From Desulfobacterales bacterium (GTDB taxonomy: Bacteria; Desulfobacterota; Desulfobacteria; Desulfobacterales; UBA11574): a stretch of DNA of 36,873 nucleotides. The notes below the pieces were generated by a model. It made no database searches. It had not been told where the DNA came from and worked only from the letters and a program-made list of their open reading frames with translations. Below, one piece after another: positions 25,424 through 33,082 of the stretch (position 1 is the first letter of the stretch; every line of letters starts with the position of its first letter). The stretch lies in the NCBI GenBank assembly GCA_024641825.1, contig JAHECI010000001.1, positions 1-36,873 on the forward strand. Direction: 5' to 3'. The position numbers and the translations under genes are program-made.

Positions 25424-26326
25424 CTAATGCGTTGTGCCACGAACCCTCTGTAAGTTAATGGTGTGGGCTGTGGTTAAGAATATTCCTGAAAATATCAAGA
25501 TGCTTCCTATTATATGATATTCTCTCAATTTTTCATCCAGAAAGATCATGGCCAAAATAATACTGAACACCGGCATAAGATGAATAAAAATACCGGTCTT
25601 GTTTGCGCCGATAGTGTGTACGGCCTTATTCCAAAATATGTATGCTAAAACCGATGCAAAGAACGCGACATAAATAATACTTCCCATGGAGGCGGGGGTA
25701 AAATTTATGGTTTTCCCAGTTCCTAGCTCCCAGAGATAAAATGGGGAAATAAAAAATACTCCGATGATTATTGTCGTTCCAAGAAATCCCCGAGGGTCGA
25801 ATTCAGCCGGACATTTTCTTAACAGTGCCGAATATAAGGCCCAGCTAATACCGGCAGAAATCGTCCACATATCTCCCTTGCCGAATCGGACCGCAATGAG
25901 CGTCGAAAGATTTCCTTTGGCAATGATAAACATCAGGCCGGTCAACGAAATGGCGATACCGACCCCTTGCCTTAATGTTATCCGCTCTTTAAAACCCAAC
26001 CAGGAAACAATTACAATGAAAATGGGGGTCATCGAGTTTATTAACACAGCATTTGTTACGGTAGAGGATTTTAGTGCCATGTATATAAACATACTGAAAT
26101 TTGATACTGAAAGAATGGCCAGCAAAGTAAGAATCTTCCAGTTCCGCCCAATTAGATCCTTTTGACGCAGGATCGGCCTTAGGGAAAAAGGAAATATAAT
26201 CAACAACGCAATCGTCCAGCGCCAAAATGCCAGTGCCATGGGAGGAATTTCGTTGTGAATTCCTCTGCCAACGACAAAATTTCCCGACCAGAATAATACG
26301 GCTAAAATCAGCAACAAATAATGCAT
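25424..26326 (-). CDS. EamA/DMT-superfamily transporter
   Basis: The 300-residue protein has about ten transmembrane helices in two EamA halves. The first half starts HYLLLILAVLFWSGNFVVGR and includes PPMALAFWRWTIALLIIF. The second half contains SMGSIIYVAFFASVLAYIFW and ends in HLMPVFSIILAMIFLDEKLR, the typical last-repeat signature. DMT transporters export metabolites such as amino acids or drugs, but the substrate is unknown. It lies 35 bp upstream of trkA on the same strand, so it might share a transcript. A second, different EamA gene begins 277 bp away on the opposite strand. The ATG at 26326 is the start. Confidence 0.92.
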   Translation of the reverse strand: MHYLLLILAVLFWSGNFVVGRGIHNEIPPMALAFWRWTIALLIIFPFSLRPILRQKDLIGRNWKILTLLAILSVSNFSMFIYMALKSSTVTNAVLINSMTPIFIVIVSWLGFKERITLRQGVGIAISLTGLMFIIAKGNLSTLIAVRFGKGDMWTISAGISWALYSALLRKCPAEFDPRGFLGTTIIIGVFFISPFYLWELGTGKTINFTPASMGSIIYVAFFASVLAYIFWNKAVHTIGANKTGIFIHLMPVFSIILAMIFLDEKLREYHIIGSILIFSGIFLTTAHTINLQRVRGTTH

Positions 26327-26463
26327 AAAACAAACGATTCCAAAAATGGATGCAAAATGTTAAACTTATCGAAAATACAGTAAATTTTAAAACACACCAA
26401 CATATTTGGAAGTTTCAATTTTTCATATTTTAAAGGAGAAGTCAAGCTTTGGTCCCACCGGGG

Positions 26464-26564
26464 ATATCCGTGGAAGGATATATCGGGGAGAATCCCCTAA
26501 AAAAACAAGGCCGTGGACGGCCCTTCCTGCTGATACAATTTCGGTTGTATGTCCGACCCGGGTC
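26464..26564 (+). ncRNA. Multi-hairpin leader upstream of an EamA transporter gene
   Basis: Four small stem-loops follow each other: ATATCC/GGATAT (26464-26481), GGGGA/TCCCC (26485-26497), GGCCG/CGGCC (26509-26522) and ATACAA/TTGTAT (26533-26550). A self-complementary GACCCGGGTC follows at 26555-26564. The block ends 39 bp before the preferred start of the EamA gene. It does not match any riboswitch consensus I recognise. A cis-regulatory RNA is possible. Confidence 0.45.
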
Positions 26565-26603
26565 TGCTATTGAATGCTTTTTATCCATGCAGGTGAACGT
26601 CAA

Positions 26604-27596
26604 ATGAATCCCACTTCTCAAGCAGAAACCTATCGTAACCAGCCTTTGGCAGGTGCGTTATTCGTACTGAGTGCATCTTTCATGTTTGCAACCATGGGTG
26701 CGCTGGTAAAGGTTGTTTCTCAGTCCCTTACCAATGATATGGTGGTTTTCTTTCGCAACCTCTGTGCCCTTGTCTTCATTCTACCCTGGATCTGGTACCG
26801 CCGTCCCCCTGGCGGGATCAAGACAGCGATCTTTCGACTCCACCTGATTCGAAGCTTGGCAGGACTCGGGGCAATGTATTGTTTTTTTTATGCAATCAAT
26901 CAGTTAAAACTCTCCGAAGCCTGCCTCTTGGCTGCGACCACACCGCTGTTTATTCCAATGATTGCCTACGCATGGATCCGTGAGCCCGTTGCTCAAAAAG
27001 TTCGAAGAGCGATCATTATCGGCTTTATCGGAATCGTCCTGATTCTCAAACCCGGCCTCGGCGTATTTGAGCCGGTAGCACTGGTGGGTTTGACGGCAGG
27101 TGTTTTGGCCGCTCTGGCCATGGTCAGCATCCGGCGGATGTCCACCTCCGAGCCTACGATCCGAATCGTCTTTTATTTCACCGTAATAGCCACGTTGATT
27201 TCGGCGGTGCCCCTGATCTGGACCTGGCAGTCGCCCCAGCCGAGGATATGGTGGCACCTCGTCCTTATCGGCTTTTTGGCCGCAGTCGGACAAATCCTGC
27301 TCACCAAAGGATACAGCCTCGCACCCGCGGCACAGGTGGGACCATTCACATACGGAAACGTGGTATTTGCCACCCTATTCGGTTGGATATTCTGGGGGGA
27401 ATCCCTCGACGCCATGACATGGGCCGGTGCCGTCCTCATCTGTATCGCCGGCATTATCGCCGCCCGCCGAACAAAAACACATGCACTCCTCGGCACCACC
27501 GCCAGAGCAATAAATTCAGTGGAAGCATCCCGCCGGAAAAACCGTTCTGTCAGGTCGACTCGGTCCAGCGACGGGGAATTCACGAAAAAAAAGTGA
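26604..27596 (+). CDS. EamA/DMT-superfamily transporter (second copy)
   Basis: The 330-residue protein has about ten transmembrane segments in two EamA halves (LAGALFVLSASFMFATMGAL; VALVGLTAGVLAALAMVSIR) and the usual last-repeat FATLFGWIFWGESLD. The ATG at 26604 is preferred because AGGTGA lies 7 nt before it; the ATG at 26574 has no site. A polar, Arg-rich C-terminal tail of about 35 residues follows the last helix. It is only distantly similar to the other EamA protein on the opposite strand. Substrate unknown. The unusual multi-hairpin leader upstream suggests regulation of its mRNA, perhaps by the transported compound (inference). Confidence 0.9.
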   Translation: MNPTSQAETYRNQPLAGALFVLSASFMFATMGALVKVVSQSLTNDMVVFFRNLCALVFILPWIWYRRPPGGIKTAIFRLHLIRSLAGLGAMYCFFYAINQLKLSEACLLAATTPLFIPMIAYAWIREPVAQKVRRAIIIGFIGIVLILKPGLGVFEPVALVGLTAGVLAALAMVSIRRMSTSEPTIRIVFYFTVIATLISAVPLIWTWQSPQPRIWWHLVLIGFLAAVGQILLTKGYSLAPAAQVGPFTYGNVVFATLFGWIFWGESLDAMTWAGAVLICIAGIIAARRTKTHALLGTTARAINSVEASRRKNRSVRSTRSSDGEFTKKK

Positions 27597-27673
27597 CATT
27601 TACTTTGGACAAATAATGATTAACATTACCCTATAAATAATATCCGTCATCAACCCATTATGCGGAGGAAAAA

Positions 27674-28189
27674 ATGATGTATAACAAAGTTGTAATGGAC
27701 CATTTCAGAAATCCCCGAAATGTAGGGATCATCGAAAATGCCGACGGGATCGGCGAGGTTGGTAATCCCTTGTGCGGGGATATAATGACCATCTATTTGA
27801 AAGTCAGCGATAACCAGATAGAAGATATCAAATTTCAAACCTTTGGATGCGGGTCGGCCATTGCGGTTTCCAGTATGCTGACGGAAATCGCCAAAGGGAA
27901 ACCCATCGACGAAGCCAAAAAGATAACCAATAAAGATGTCGCCAATGCCTTGGAAGGTTTGCCTAAAAATAAGCTGCACTGTTCCAATCTTGGCGCCGAT
28001 GCGCTGCACTTGGCCATTAAAGATTATGAAGATCGAAAAGCAGGAAAATCCCGGGTGGAACTCAAACGCAAAGAGGAACATGAACATGAACATGGAGACC
28101 AGTGCTACTGCCCGTATTGTGATGTGGAACTCGATAAAGGAACTGAATTCTGCGAAGCGTGTCAACACAGTCTTACCGAAGAACACTAA
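27674..28189 (+). CDS. iscU: IscU-like Fe-S cluster scaffold with C-terminal zinc-ribbon extension
   Basis: The 171-residue protein has GCGGAGG just upstream; ATG at 27674 or 27677 can serve. Residues 1 to about 120 are a classic IscU: Cys34 with Asp36 in NPLCGD, Cys59 in TFGCGSAIA and Cys103 in KLHCSNLGADAL are the three cluster cysteines plus the conserved Asp. IscU proteins normally end near residue 128. Here about 45 further residues follow: a basic linker, HEHEHGDQ, then C146-P-Y-C149 and C160-E-A-C163, which look like a small zinc ribbon. The scaffold builds Fe-S clusters with sulfur from a NifS/IscS protein, and the next gene is a NifS-like protein missing its PLP lysine. The tail may bind metal or a partner (inference). 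Confidence 0.9.
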   Translation: MMYNKVVMDHFRNPRNVGIIENADGIGEVGNPLCGDIMTIYLKVSDNQIEDIKFQTFGCGSAIAVSSMLTEIAKGKPIDEAKKITNKDVANALEGLPKNKLHCSNLGADALHLAIKDYEDRKAGKSRVELKRKEEHEHEHGDQCYCPYCDVELDKGTEFCEACQHSLTEEH

Positions 28190-28249
28190 TTCATATCCAT
28201 CCACAAATGTTAAATAGGAACGATGCGTTTCCAATTCATAAATAAGCAA

Positions 28250-28366
28250 TTTTTGTCCGGATCAAGGCAGCACAAGGGTTTACGGTCCCCGCAGAGCGGG
28301 ACGGGAAGGAATACTTCCTGTATGCCCCAGCCGAAAACCTGCGGAGAACGCAGATCCGGGCAAAAA
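28250..28366. repeat. Palindromic unit between the iscU-like and nifS-like genes
   Basis: TTTTTGTCCGGATC (28250-28263) and GATCCGGGCAAAAA (28353-28366) pair with one G-U. Inside are GGTTTACGG facing CCGAAAACC (28331-28339), CCCGC/GCGGG (28288-28300) and GGAAG/CTTCC. The unit is bracketed by near-identical 14-bp direct repeats, ACTAATTCATATCC (28185-28198) and ACTAACTCATATCC (28386-28399). It differs in sequence from the 174-bp elements. Confidence 0.7.
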
Positions 28367-28414
28367 GGGCCATTTTTGGATGGAAACTAACTCATATCCG
28401 AGAAAGGACTCACC

Positions 28415-29590
28415 ATGGACATTATCAATTTGGATCACATATCCTCCAATCCGCTTCTTCCAGAAGTAAAAGAAGCTATGATCGCGGCCCTTCAGGAGGA
28501 TTACCATAACCCTTCGAGTCAGCACAAGCGGGGAGAAGCGGCGGCCGAGGTGTTGGGAAAGGCCCGAAAAACCGTTTCCGCCCTCATCAACGCATCAAAT
28601 CCCAAAGAAGTGGTGTTTACCTCCAGCGGAACGGAATCCGTCAATCATGCCATCAAAGGGGTTGCCCTGGCCAACGCCCAAAAAGGTAAGCATATCGTCA
28701 CTTCAAATATTGAGCACAACGCCGTAATCCGAAGCATCCGGCGGTTGAAAGGGCTTGGATATTCCGTTACATCCATTGATGTGGATAAATACGGGCGTGT
28801 AAATCCGGCGGATGTGGCCGAGGCCATCACCGATGAGACCATACTGGTCACCATCATGCACAGCAACAACGAAACCGGAACGATTCAACCGATTGAGGAA
28901 ATCGCCAAAATTACTCGACAGAAAAAGGTGATCTTCCATACCGACGCCGTCGATTCCGTAGGCATCGTCCCCATTGATGTCCAGAAAATGGGGGTCGATC
29001 TTTTGAGTTTTGCGTCAAACACCTTTTATGGCCCCACCGGTATCGGTGGACTTTATGTTCGTCGGGGCATCATGGTTTGGCCGTTGCTCGACGGCGGCGT
29101 TCAGGAAAATAATAAGCGCGCCGGAACTGAGAATCTTATCGGCATCATCGGGATGGCAAAGGCTGCCGAAATGGCCAAACAAGAGCTTTCCATAAGGATG
29201 GCACATTTGGAAATGCTAAAATCCAAGCTGATCACCGAGTTGCCCAAATATATCGATGAGGTCATCATCAATACGCCTCCTGAATACAGTTTGCCCAACT
29301 TGTTGTCCGTATCCATTAAATATATCGAAGGCGAAAGCGTGATGCTGATGCTCGACGATGATGACATCGCGGTGTCGACGCGCTCTGCTTGTGCTACCGG
29401 ATCCCTAAGAGCATCTCATGTTTTGATTTCCATCGGGCTTTCCCATGCGGACGCCCAGGGAACGCTGGTGATTACACTGGGGCAGGACAATACTGAAGAC
29501 CATATCGACCGTTTTTTAAAATCGCTCCGAAATGTAGTGAAGACCTTACGCAACATATCGCCGCTATATCGAAAAATCTCACAAAGCTGA
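28415..29590 (+). CDS. NifS/IscS-like protein lacking the PLP-binding lysine
   Basis: The 391-residue protein aligns with class V aminotransferase-fold cysteine desulfurases along its whole length. Conserved parts include FTSSGTESVNHAIKG, E100-H101 in NIEHNAV, NNETGTIQPI, D177 in HTDAVDSVG, GIGGLYVRRG, RAGTEN and the mobile-loop C326 in STRSACATG. The lysine that forms the Schiff base with PLP (SxHK before YGPKG) is missing: the segment reads S201-N-T203-F-Y-G-P-T-G, so His is Asn and Lys is Thr. The Gln that contacts PLP is D180, and the usual RxSLGR near the C terminus reads VITLGQ. It is therefore unlikely to be a classical desulfurase, while C326 could still carry sulfur or ligate a cluster. 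It follows the IscU-like gene, separated by about 225 bp with a palindromic unit. ATG 28415 is preceded by GAGAAAGG. Confidence 0.93.
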   Translation: MDIINLDHISSNPLLPEVKEAMIAALQEDYHNPSSQHKRGEAAAEVLGKARKTVSALINASNPKEVVFTSSGTESVNHAIKGVALANAQKGKHIVTSNIEHNAVIRSIRRLKGLGYSVTSIDVDKYGRVNPADVAEAITDETILVTIMHSNNETGTIQPIEEIAKITRQKKVIFHTDAVDSVGIVPIDVQKMGVDLLSFASNTFYGPTGIGGLYVRRGIMVWPLLDGGVQENNKRAGTENLIGIIGMAKAAEMAKQELSIRMAHLEMLKSKLITELPKYIDEVIINTPPEYSLPNLLSVSIKYIEGESVMLMLDDDDIAVSTRSACATGSLRASHVLISIGLSHADAQGTLVITLGQDNTEDHIDRFLKSLRNVVKTLRNISPLYRKISQS

Positions 29591-29660
29591 TTTGAACGGT
29601 ATGGGTGCAACGGGGATCGGACCTTGTTTTGAGGCCGGTAGATGAAGGGGTTTTCGGACC

Positions 29661-29683
29661 CGGTCACCCTATATTTTTGACCG
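29661..29683. terminator. Possible terminator hairpin between convergent genes
   Basis: CGGTCA (29661-29666) and TGACCG (29678-29683) pair around an 11-nt AT-rich loop, between the end of the nifS-like gene and the end of the small minus-strand gene. The stem is short and its T-tracts are weak, so this is tentative. Confidence 0.35.
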
Positions 29684-29686
29684 TTC

Positions 29687-30067
29687 CTATAATAATTTTA
29701 ATGCATCCACCCGTTTCTCAAACTCGGTTCCTGAAATCTGGTCCCAGGGAGCAATGGGATCAAACCGAAGATGAGATTTTACATTGGGCAAAAAGAACTT
29801 GCCGGATGTAATATTGGGTGCTTTCATCAAATATTTGAATTCACCCCCTAAATCCAGAATCAAATCCAGGTCATCGCTCTCTTCCAAAAGCGCTACCATC
29901 AGTGTGTTTTGTATAAGGCCGCTGCCCTTTAATCGCTTTTTTCCGCCTGCCCCGGTATAAACTTCGATGGACGTTCTCTCCAGTGAAACCGCAGTATTGT
30001 TATCGGCGATTAAAAAGGCTTTCTCTACCAAATATGTTGCATTCTCAAAAAAGATCCAGTCGTTCAC
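29687..30067 (-). CDS. Small protein of unknown function
   Basis: The 126-residue protein is read from a GTG at 30067 with AAAGGAAAG about 7 nt upstream. I do not recognise the family. It has no signal peptide, transmembrane segment or cysteine. The composition alternates hydrophobic and charged residues and suggests a mostly beta fold (AVSLERTSIEVYTGAGGKK, GLIQNTLMVALLEESDDLDL). A C-terminal part with LPNVKSHLRFDPIAPWDQIS and FEKRVDALKLL may form a helix. The gene ends about 95 bp from the nifS-like gene on the opposite strand, and the foldase gene ends 128 bp upstream on its own strand. Coding potential is supported by the ribosome site and intact length. Function cannot be assigned. Confidence 0.65.
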   Translation of the reverse strand: MNDWIFFENATYLVEKAFLIADNNTAVSLERTSIEVYTGAGGKKRLKGSGLIQNTLMVALLEESDDLDLILDLGGEFKYLMKAPNITSGKFFLPNVKSHLRFDPIAPWDQISGTEFEKRVDALKLL

Positions 30068-30195
30068 GGTTCTTTCCTTTAAGTGTTAAAATCCTTATCA
30101 CACGTTCATTGCGATATTTTTTCTATTTGGGGCGGCATATCTTTTATTTTGATCTCATCGGTTACCGATGATAGAACCTTCAGGGCAAGTAAGGT

Positions 30196-31176
30196 TTAGA
30201 ATGTCTCTATAACCGCCTTTTTCCGCATATCTTCAAGGTTCCGCTCAAGCACCTTTCCTTTTATTTTCTGCTCCAGGTATTGAGCAATTCTCTCTTTTGC
30301 GTTTTCGTAACTGACAACGGATTCCGGTTTTTTATCCACAACTTTAATCAGATGGTATCCGAAGGGTGTTTCCACCATTCCGCTGACTTCACCGGGTTTT
30401 AACTTAAACGCAGCATCTTCAAAGGGCTTCACCATCCGGCCACGTTCAAAATAACCGAGATCTCCGCCGTTAACCTTGCTCGGTCCCTCTGAATACGTTT
30501 TGGCCAAGGTCGCAAAATCTTCGCCGTCTTTGAGTTTCTTCTGAACTTCTTTGATTTTTTTATTGGCTTGATCTTTCGCTGATTTGTCAGCCTGGGCATC
30601 GACTTTAATTAAAATATGACTGGCTTTTATCTGTTCGGGCTGTTTGAACATACCCGGGTTGTTTTTATAGAAATCCTGAACCTCCTTTTCGGAAACCTTT
30701 ACATCTTGGACCAAATTCTTGTCTACGAATTGTTGAATGGCCAGTCCCTTTCGTATTTGTGATTTGAGTTCAGCCTCAGAGGTTTTCATCTCCAGTAATG
30801 CGGCCTTGAACTCGTCTTCATTGGGAAATCTTTTCTTCAGAATATCAATCTCCTGATTAACTTCTGCATCTTCAACCTTGATCCCCTTTTTTTGACTTTC
30901 CTGATAAAGCAACTCTCGGTTGATCAGAGTTTCAAGTACTCTATTTTTGATATCCGGCAACTGGGATTCATTCAATGACCGGCCGCTCCGGGTGAACTGA
31001 CTGCTGACCCGGGCCATCTCTTCGTCAAAATCATCTTGTGTGATGGTGACCCCGTTAACCGTCGCCACCGCCCCGTCCGGAATCTTTTTTTCTGCTGCGA
31101 ATATGGGCATTGCAATGTATACCAGACTCACAGCGGTCAATAGAATAAAAAACCATCTAAACCATTTCATCTGCAT
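30196..31176 (-). CDS. Periplasmic SurA/PpiC-type peptidyl-prolyl isomerase
   Basis: The 326-residue protein starts at ATG 31176, preceded by AAAGGAGATTCAG; the longer in-frame version adds 40 implausible residues. The N-terminal hydrophobic signal segment (FRWFFILLTAVSLVYIAMPIF) exports it, and cleavage after AFA-like IFAA is likely. A SurA-N chaperone domain (VNGVTITQDDFDEEM, then NRELLYQESQKKGI) precedes a parvulin domain. The latter starts around QIKASHILIKVD, runs through FATLAKTYSEGPSKVNGGDL and GYFERGRMVKPFEDAAF, and ends at ETPFGYHLIKV. These proteins help fold outer-membrane or exported proteins. It is probably transcribed alone. The family assignment is clear, but which client proteins it serves is not. 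Confidence 0.93.
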   Translation of the reverse strand: MQMKWFRWFFILLTAVSLVYIAMPIFAAEKKIPDGAVATVNGVTITQDDFDEEMARVSSQFTRSGRSLNESQLPDIKNRVLETLINRELLYQESQKKGIKVEDAEVNQEIDILKKRFPNEDEFKAALLEMKTSEAELKSQIRKGLAIQQFVDKNLVQDVKVSEKEVQDFYKNNPGMFKQPEQIKASHILIKVDAQADKSAKDQANKKIKEVQKKLKDGEDFATLAKTYSEGPSKVNGGDLGYFERGRMVKPFEDAAFKLKPGEVSGMVETPFGYHLIKVVDKKPESVVSYENAKERIAQYLEQKIKGKVLERNLEDMRKKAVIETF

Positions 31177-31370
31177 CTGAATCTCCTTTGTCCAATTAAA
31201 CAATATTTCTCTTTGGTTGTAACAGGTTAGTTCTTTGAAACGCGCTGTTTTACGGATGGGGTTTAAAGCCACTCGGCATGGGTTTATTCCCGGCATCCTA
31301 TGTGTAACGTCCTTTTTTTAAAAAACATCGAAAATCCCCGAAGCCCCGAAAGAAGGGACTTTTGCTGGGC

Positions 31371-32432
31371 TCATTCCTCTGGGCTTTCAACTGCTCGTTG
31401 GGGAACCATTTCCGGGCCCAGCAGGATGGACAGCCAACGGGTCTCTTCTCTGGCGTCCAGTGCAATCTTGGCCGTCATTGTCAGAGGTACGGACAGCAGC
31501 ATTCCCACCGGACCCAATACCCAGCCCCAGAATATCAGTGATAGAAACACGACCAGGGTTGACAGTCCAAGGCCCCGCCCCATAAAACGGGGTTCAATCA
31601 CACTCCCCATGACCATGTTGACAACGACATATCCAGCTGCAGCGGTCAAGGCTTGTACAATCCCCAGCTGGAGGATGGCCAACAATACTGCTGGAATCGC
31701 CGCAATGATGGAGCCGATGTTGGGAACATAGTTAAGGAAAAACGCCAGCAGGCCCCAGAGCACCGGGAAGTCCACCCCGATGAGGGCCAACCATACGGCA
31801 ATGACGACGCCGGTGGCAAGGCTTACCCCGGTTTTAATCGCCATATAGTGCTTGACGTTATTAATGAACGTATCGAAGCTTGTCAGAGCATCCTCGGTAT
31901 CGCCCAATATGCTGCGCAGTTTTACGGGCAAGCTCGAGGCTTCGATGAGCATGAAAATTACGGTCATCAGAATTAAGACACCATTGGTAAGTACTTTCCC
32001 AAGGCTGTTCAACCCGGTGGCGATAAGCTTCATGGCTGCCCCGGGATTCAGCAATCCCGTCCAGTCAATCCCTGAAGTGTCAATACCGATTTTTTCTATC
32101 CAGGAAAGAATTACCGCAATGTATTGCCTGAGCGTTGCTTCGTATACCGGAAGCTCTTGGGTAAAAACCTTTACCGATGAACCGACGAGCCCGGAGATTA
32201 ACAATCCGATCAACACAACCCCAACGATGACGATCAACAGAGAAAACCACACCGGCAAACCTTTTCGGTGAAGCCAGAACATGGGGGGGGCGCTGATAAT
32301 GGCGATAAATGCAGCCAAAAGAAACGGAACAACAATGGTGGTGGCGGCACGCATCCCGGCAATCACAACCACAAAGGCTGCAATGGCGACCAAAATCTGA
32401 GACGCTGTTGCTTTTTGGAGATCTGCTTTCAT
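31371..32432 (-). CDS. AI-2E family (TqsA/YdiK-like) membrane permease
   Basis: The 353-residue protein has about eight membrane segments. The N terminus carries two adjacent helices (ILVAIAAFVVVIAGMRAATT and IVVPFLLAAFIAIISAPP). The hallmark region is GVDFPVLWGLLAFFLNYVPN-IGSIIAAIPAV, followed by VNMVMGSVIEPRFMGRGLGL and WGWVLGPVGMLLSVPLTMTA, all typical of the AI-2E transporter family. Some members export the quorum signal AI-2 and others act as Na+(Li+)/H+ antiporters, so the name does not prove the substrate. It lies 40 bp after the cyclophilin gene on the same strand. Start: ATG at 32432 with a plausible MKADLQKATASQ N terminus. Confidence 0.92.
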   Translation of the reverse strand: MKADLQKATASQILVAIAAFVVVIAGMRAATTIVVPFLLAAFIAIISAPPMFWLHRKGLPVWFSLLIVIVGVVLIGLLISGLVGSSVKVFTQELPVYEATLRQYIAVILSWIEKIGIDTSGIDWTGLLNPGAAMKLIATGLNSLGKVLTNGVLILMTVIFMLIEASSLPVKLRSILGDTEDALTSFDTFINNVKHYMAIKTGVSLATGVVIAVWLALIGVDFPVLWGLLAFFLNYVPNIGSIIAAIPAVLLAILQLGIVQALTAAAGYVVVNMVMGSVIEPRFMGRGLGLSTLVVFLSLIFWGWVLGPVGMLLSVPLTMTAKIALDAREETRWLSILLGPEMVPQRAVESPEE

Positions 32433-32472
32433 AGATATAGCCGGGTCCGAGACGGATACCCATAAATCCAGG

Positions 32473-32958
32473 CTAAACTTCGCTGATCTTTATCCGCTCT
32501 ATGGTATCGCCCTGTCGAATTGAATCTACGATATCCTGACTGCCCATCACCTTCCCAAAGACGGTGTGATTCCCGTTCAGGTGCGGCTGGGGCGAGTGCG
32601 TGATGAAAAATTGACTTCCGTTGGTGTTGGGCCCGGCGTTGGCCATAGAAATTACACCCCTTTCGTGTTTCAAGGGATTCTCTTTGATTTCATCTTCAAA
32701 ACTATAGCCGGGGCCCCCGCTACCTGTTCCAGTGGGATCTCCCCCCTGAATCATGAAATTGCTGATGACCCGGTGAAAAGATACGCCATCGTAAAATCCC
32801 TTTCTGGCCAAGAATACGAAGTTGTTGACGGTTTTGGGTGCATGTTCGGGATGGAGTTCTAATTCGATAATGCCCTTGTTGGTCTCAATTTCCGCCATAT
32901 AGGCTTTGCTTGTATCAATTTGCATCTCGGGCGGGCTGTCCCATCGAAGCTTGTTCAT
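32473..32958 (-). CDS. Cyclophilin-type peptidyl-prolyl cis-trans isomerase
   Basis: The 161-residue protein is a minimal single-domain cyclophilin, apparently cytosolic because it lacks a signal peptide. Diagnostic parts are [20 protein letters not shown] (the catalytic Arg is in FHRV), [20 protein letters not shown] and [13 protein letters not shown]. His replaces the Trp that binds cyclosporin in human CypA, as in most bacterial cyclophilins. It catalyses proline isomerisation during protein folding. GAGGAGGAATT precedes the ATG at 32958. It is followed 40 bp later by the AI-2E permease gene. The upstream side holds the second long-hairpin element. Confidence 0.96.
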   Translation of the reverse strand: MNKLRWDSPPEMQIDTSKAYMAEIETNKGIIELELHPEHAPKTVNNFVFLARKGFYDGVSFHRVISNFMIQGGDPTGTGSGGPGYSFEDEIKENPLKHERGVISMANAGPNTNGSQFFITHSPQPHLNGNHTVFGKVMGSQDIVDSIRQGDTIERIKISEV

Positions 32959-33082
32959 AAATAATTCCTCCTCAGCATGAATTTTAACTTTTTTTTAATG
33001 GACGGTACTCGACTTTCCCACACAAATCAATACCCAGCATTAAATCGATATCGAATTTGGGTGTTACTAAATATGACGAATT

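Noticed and set aside
26464-26564. Assigning the EamA leader to a known riboswitch class such as guanidine, SAM or Mn2+ (yybP-ykoY).
   Set aside because: None of the conserved core motifs I know for these classes is present, so it stays an unassigned structured leader.
28415-29590. The nifS-like gene could be a pseudogene because catalytic residues are missing.
   Set aside because: The frame is intact over 391 codons, most structural motifs and the loop cysteine are conserved, and a ribosome site is present, so substitution under selection is more likely than decay.
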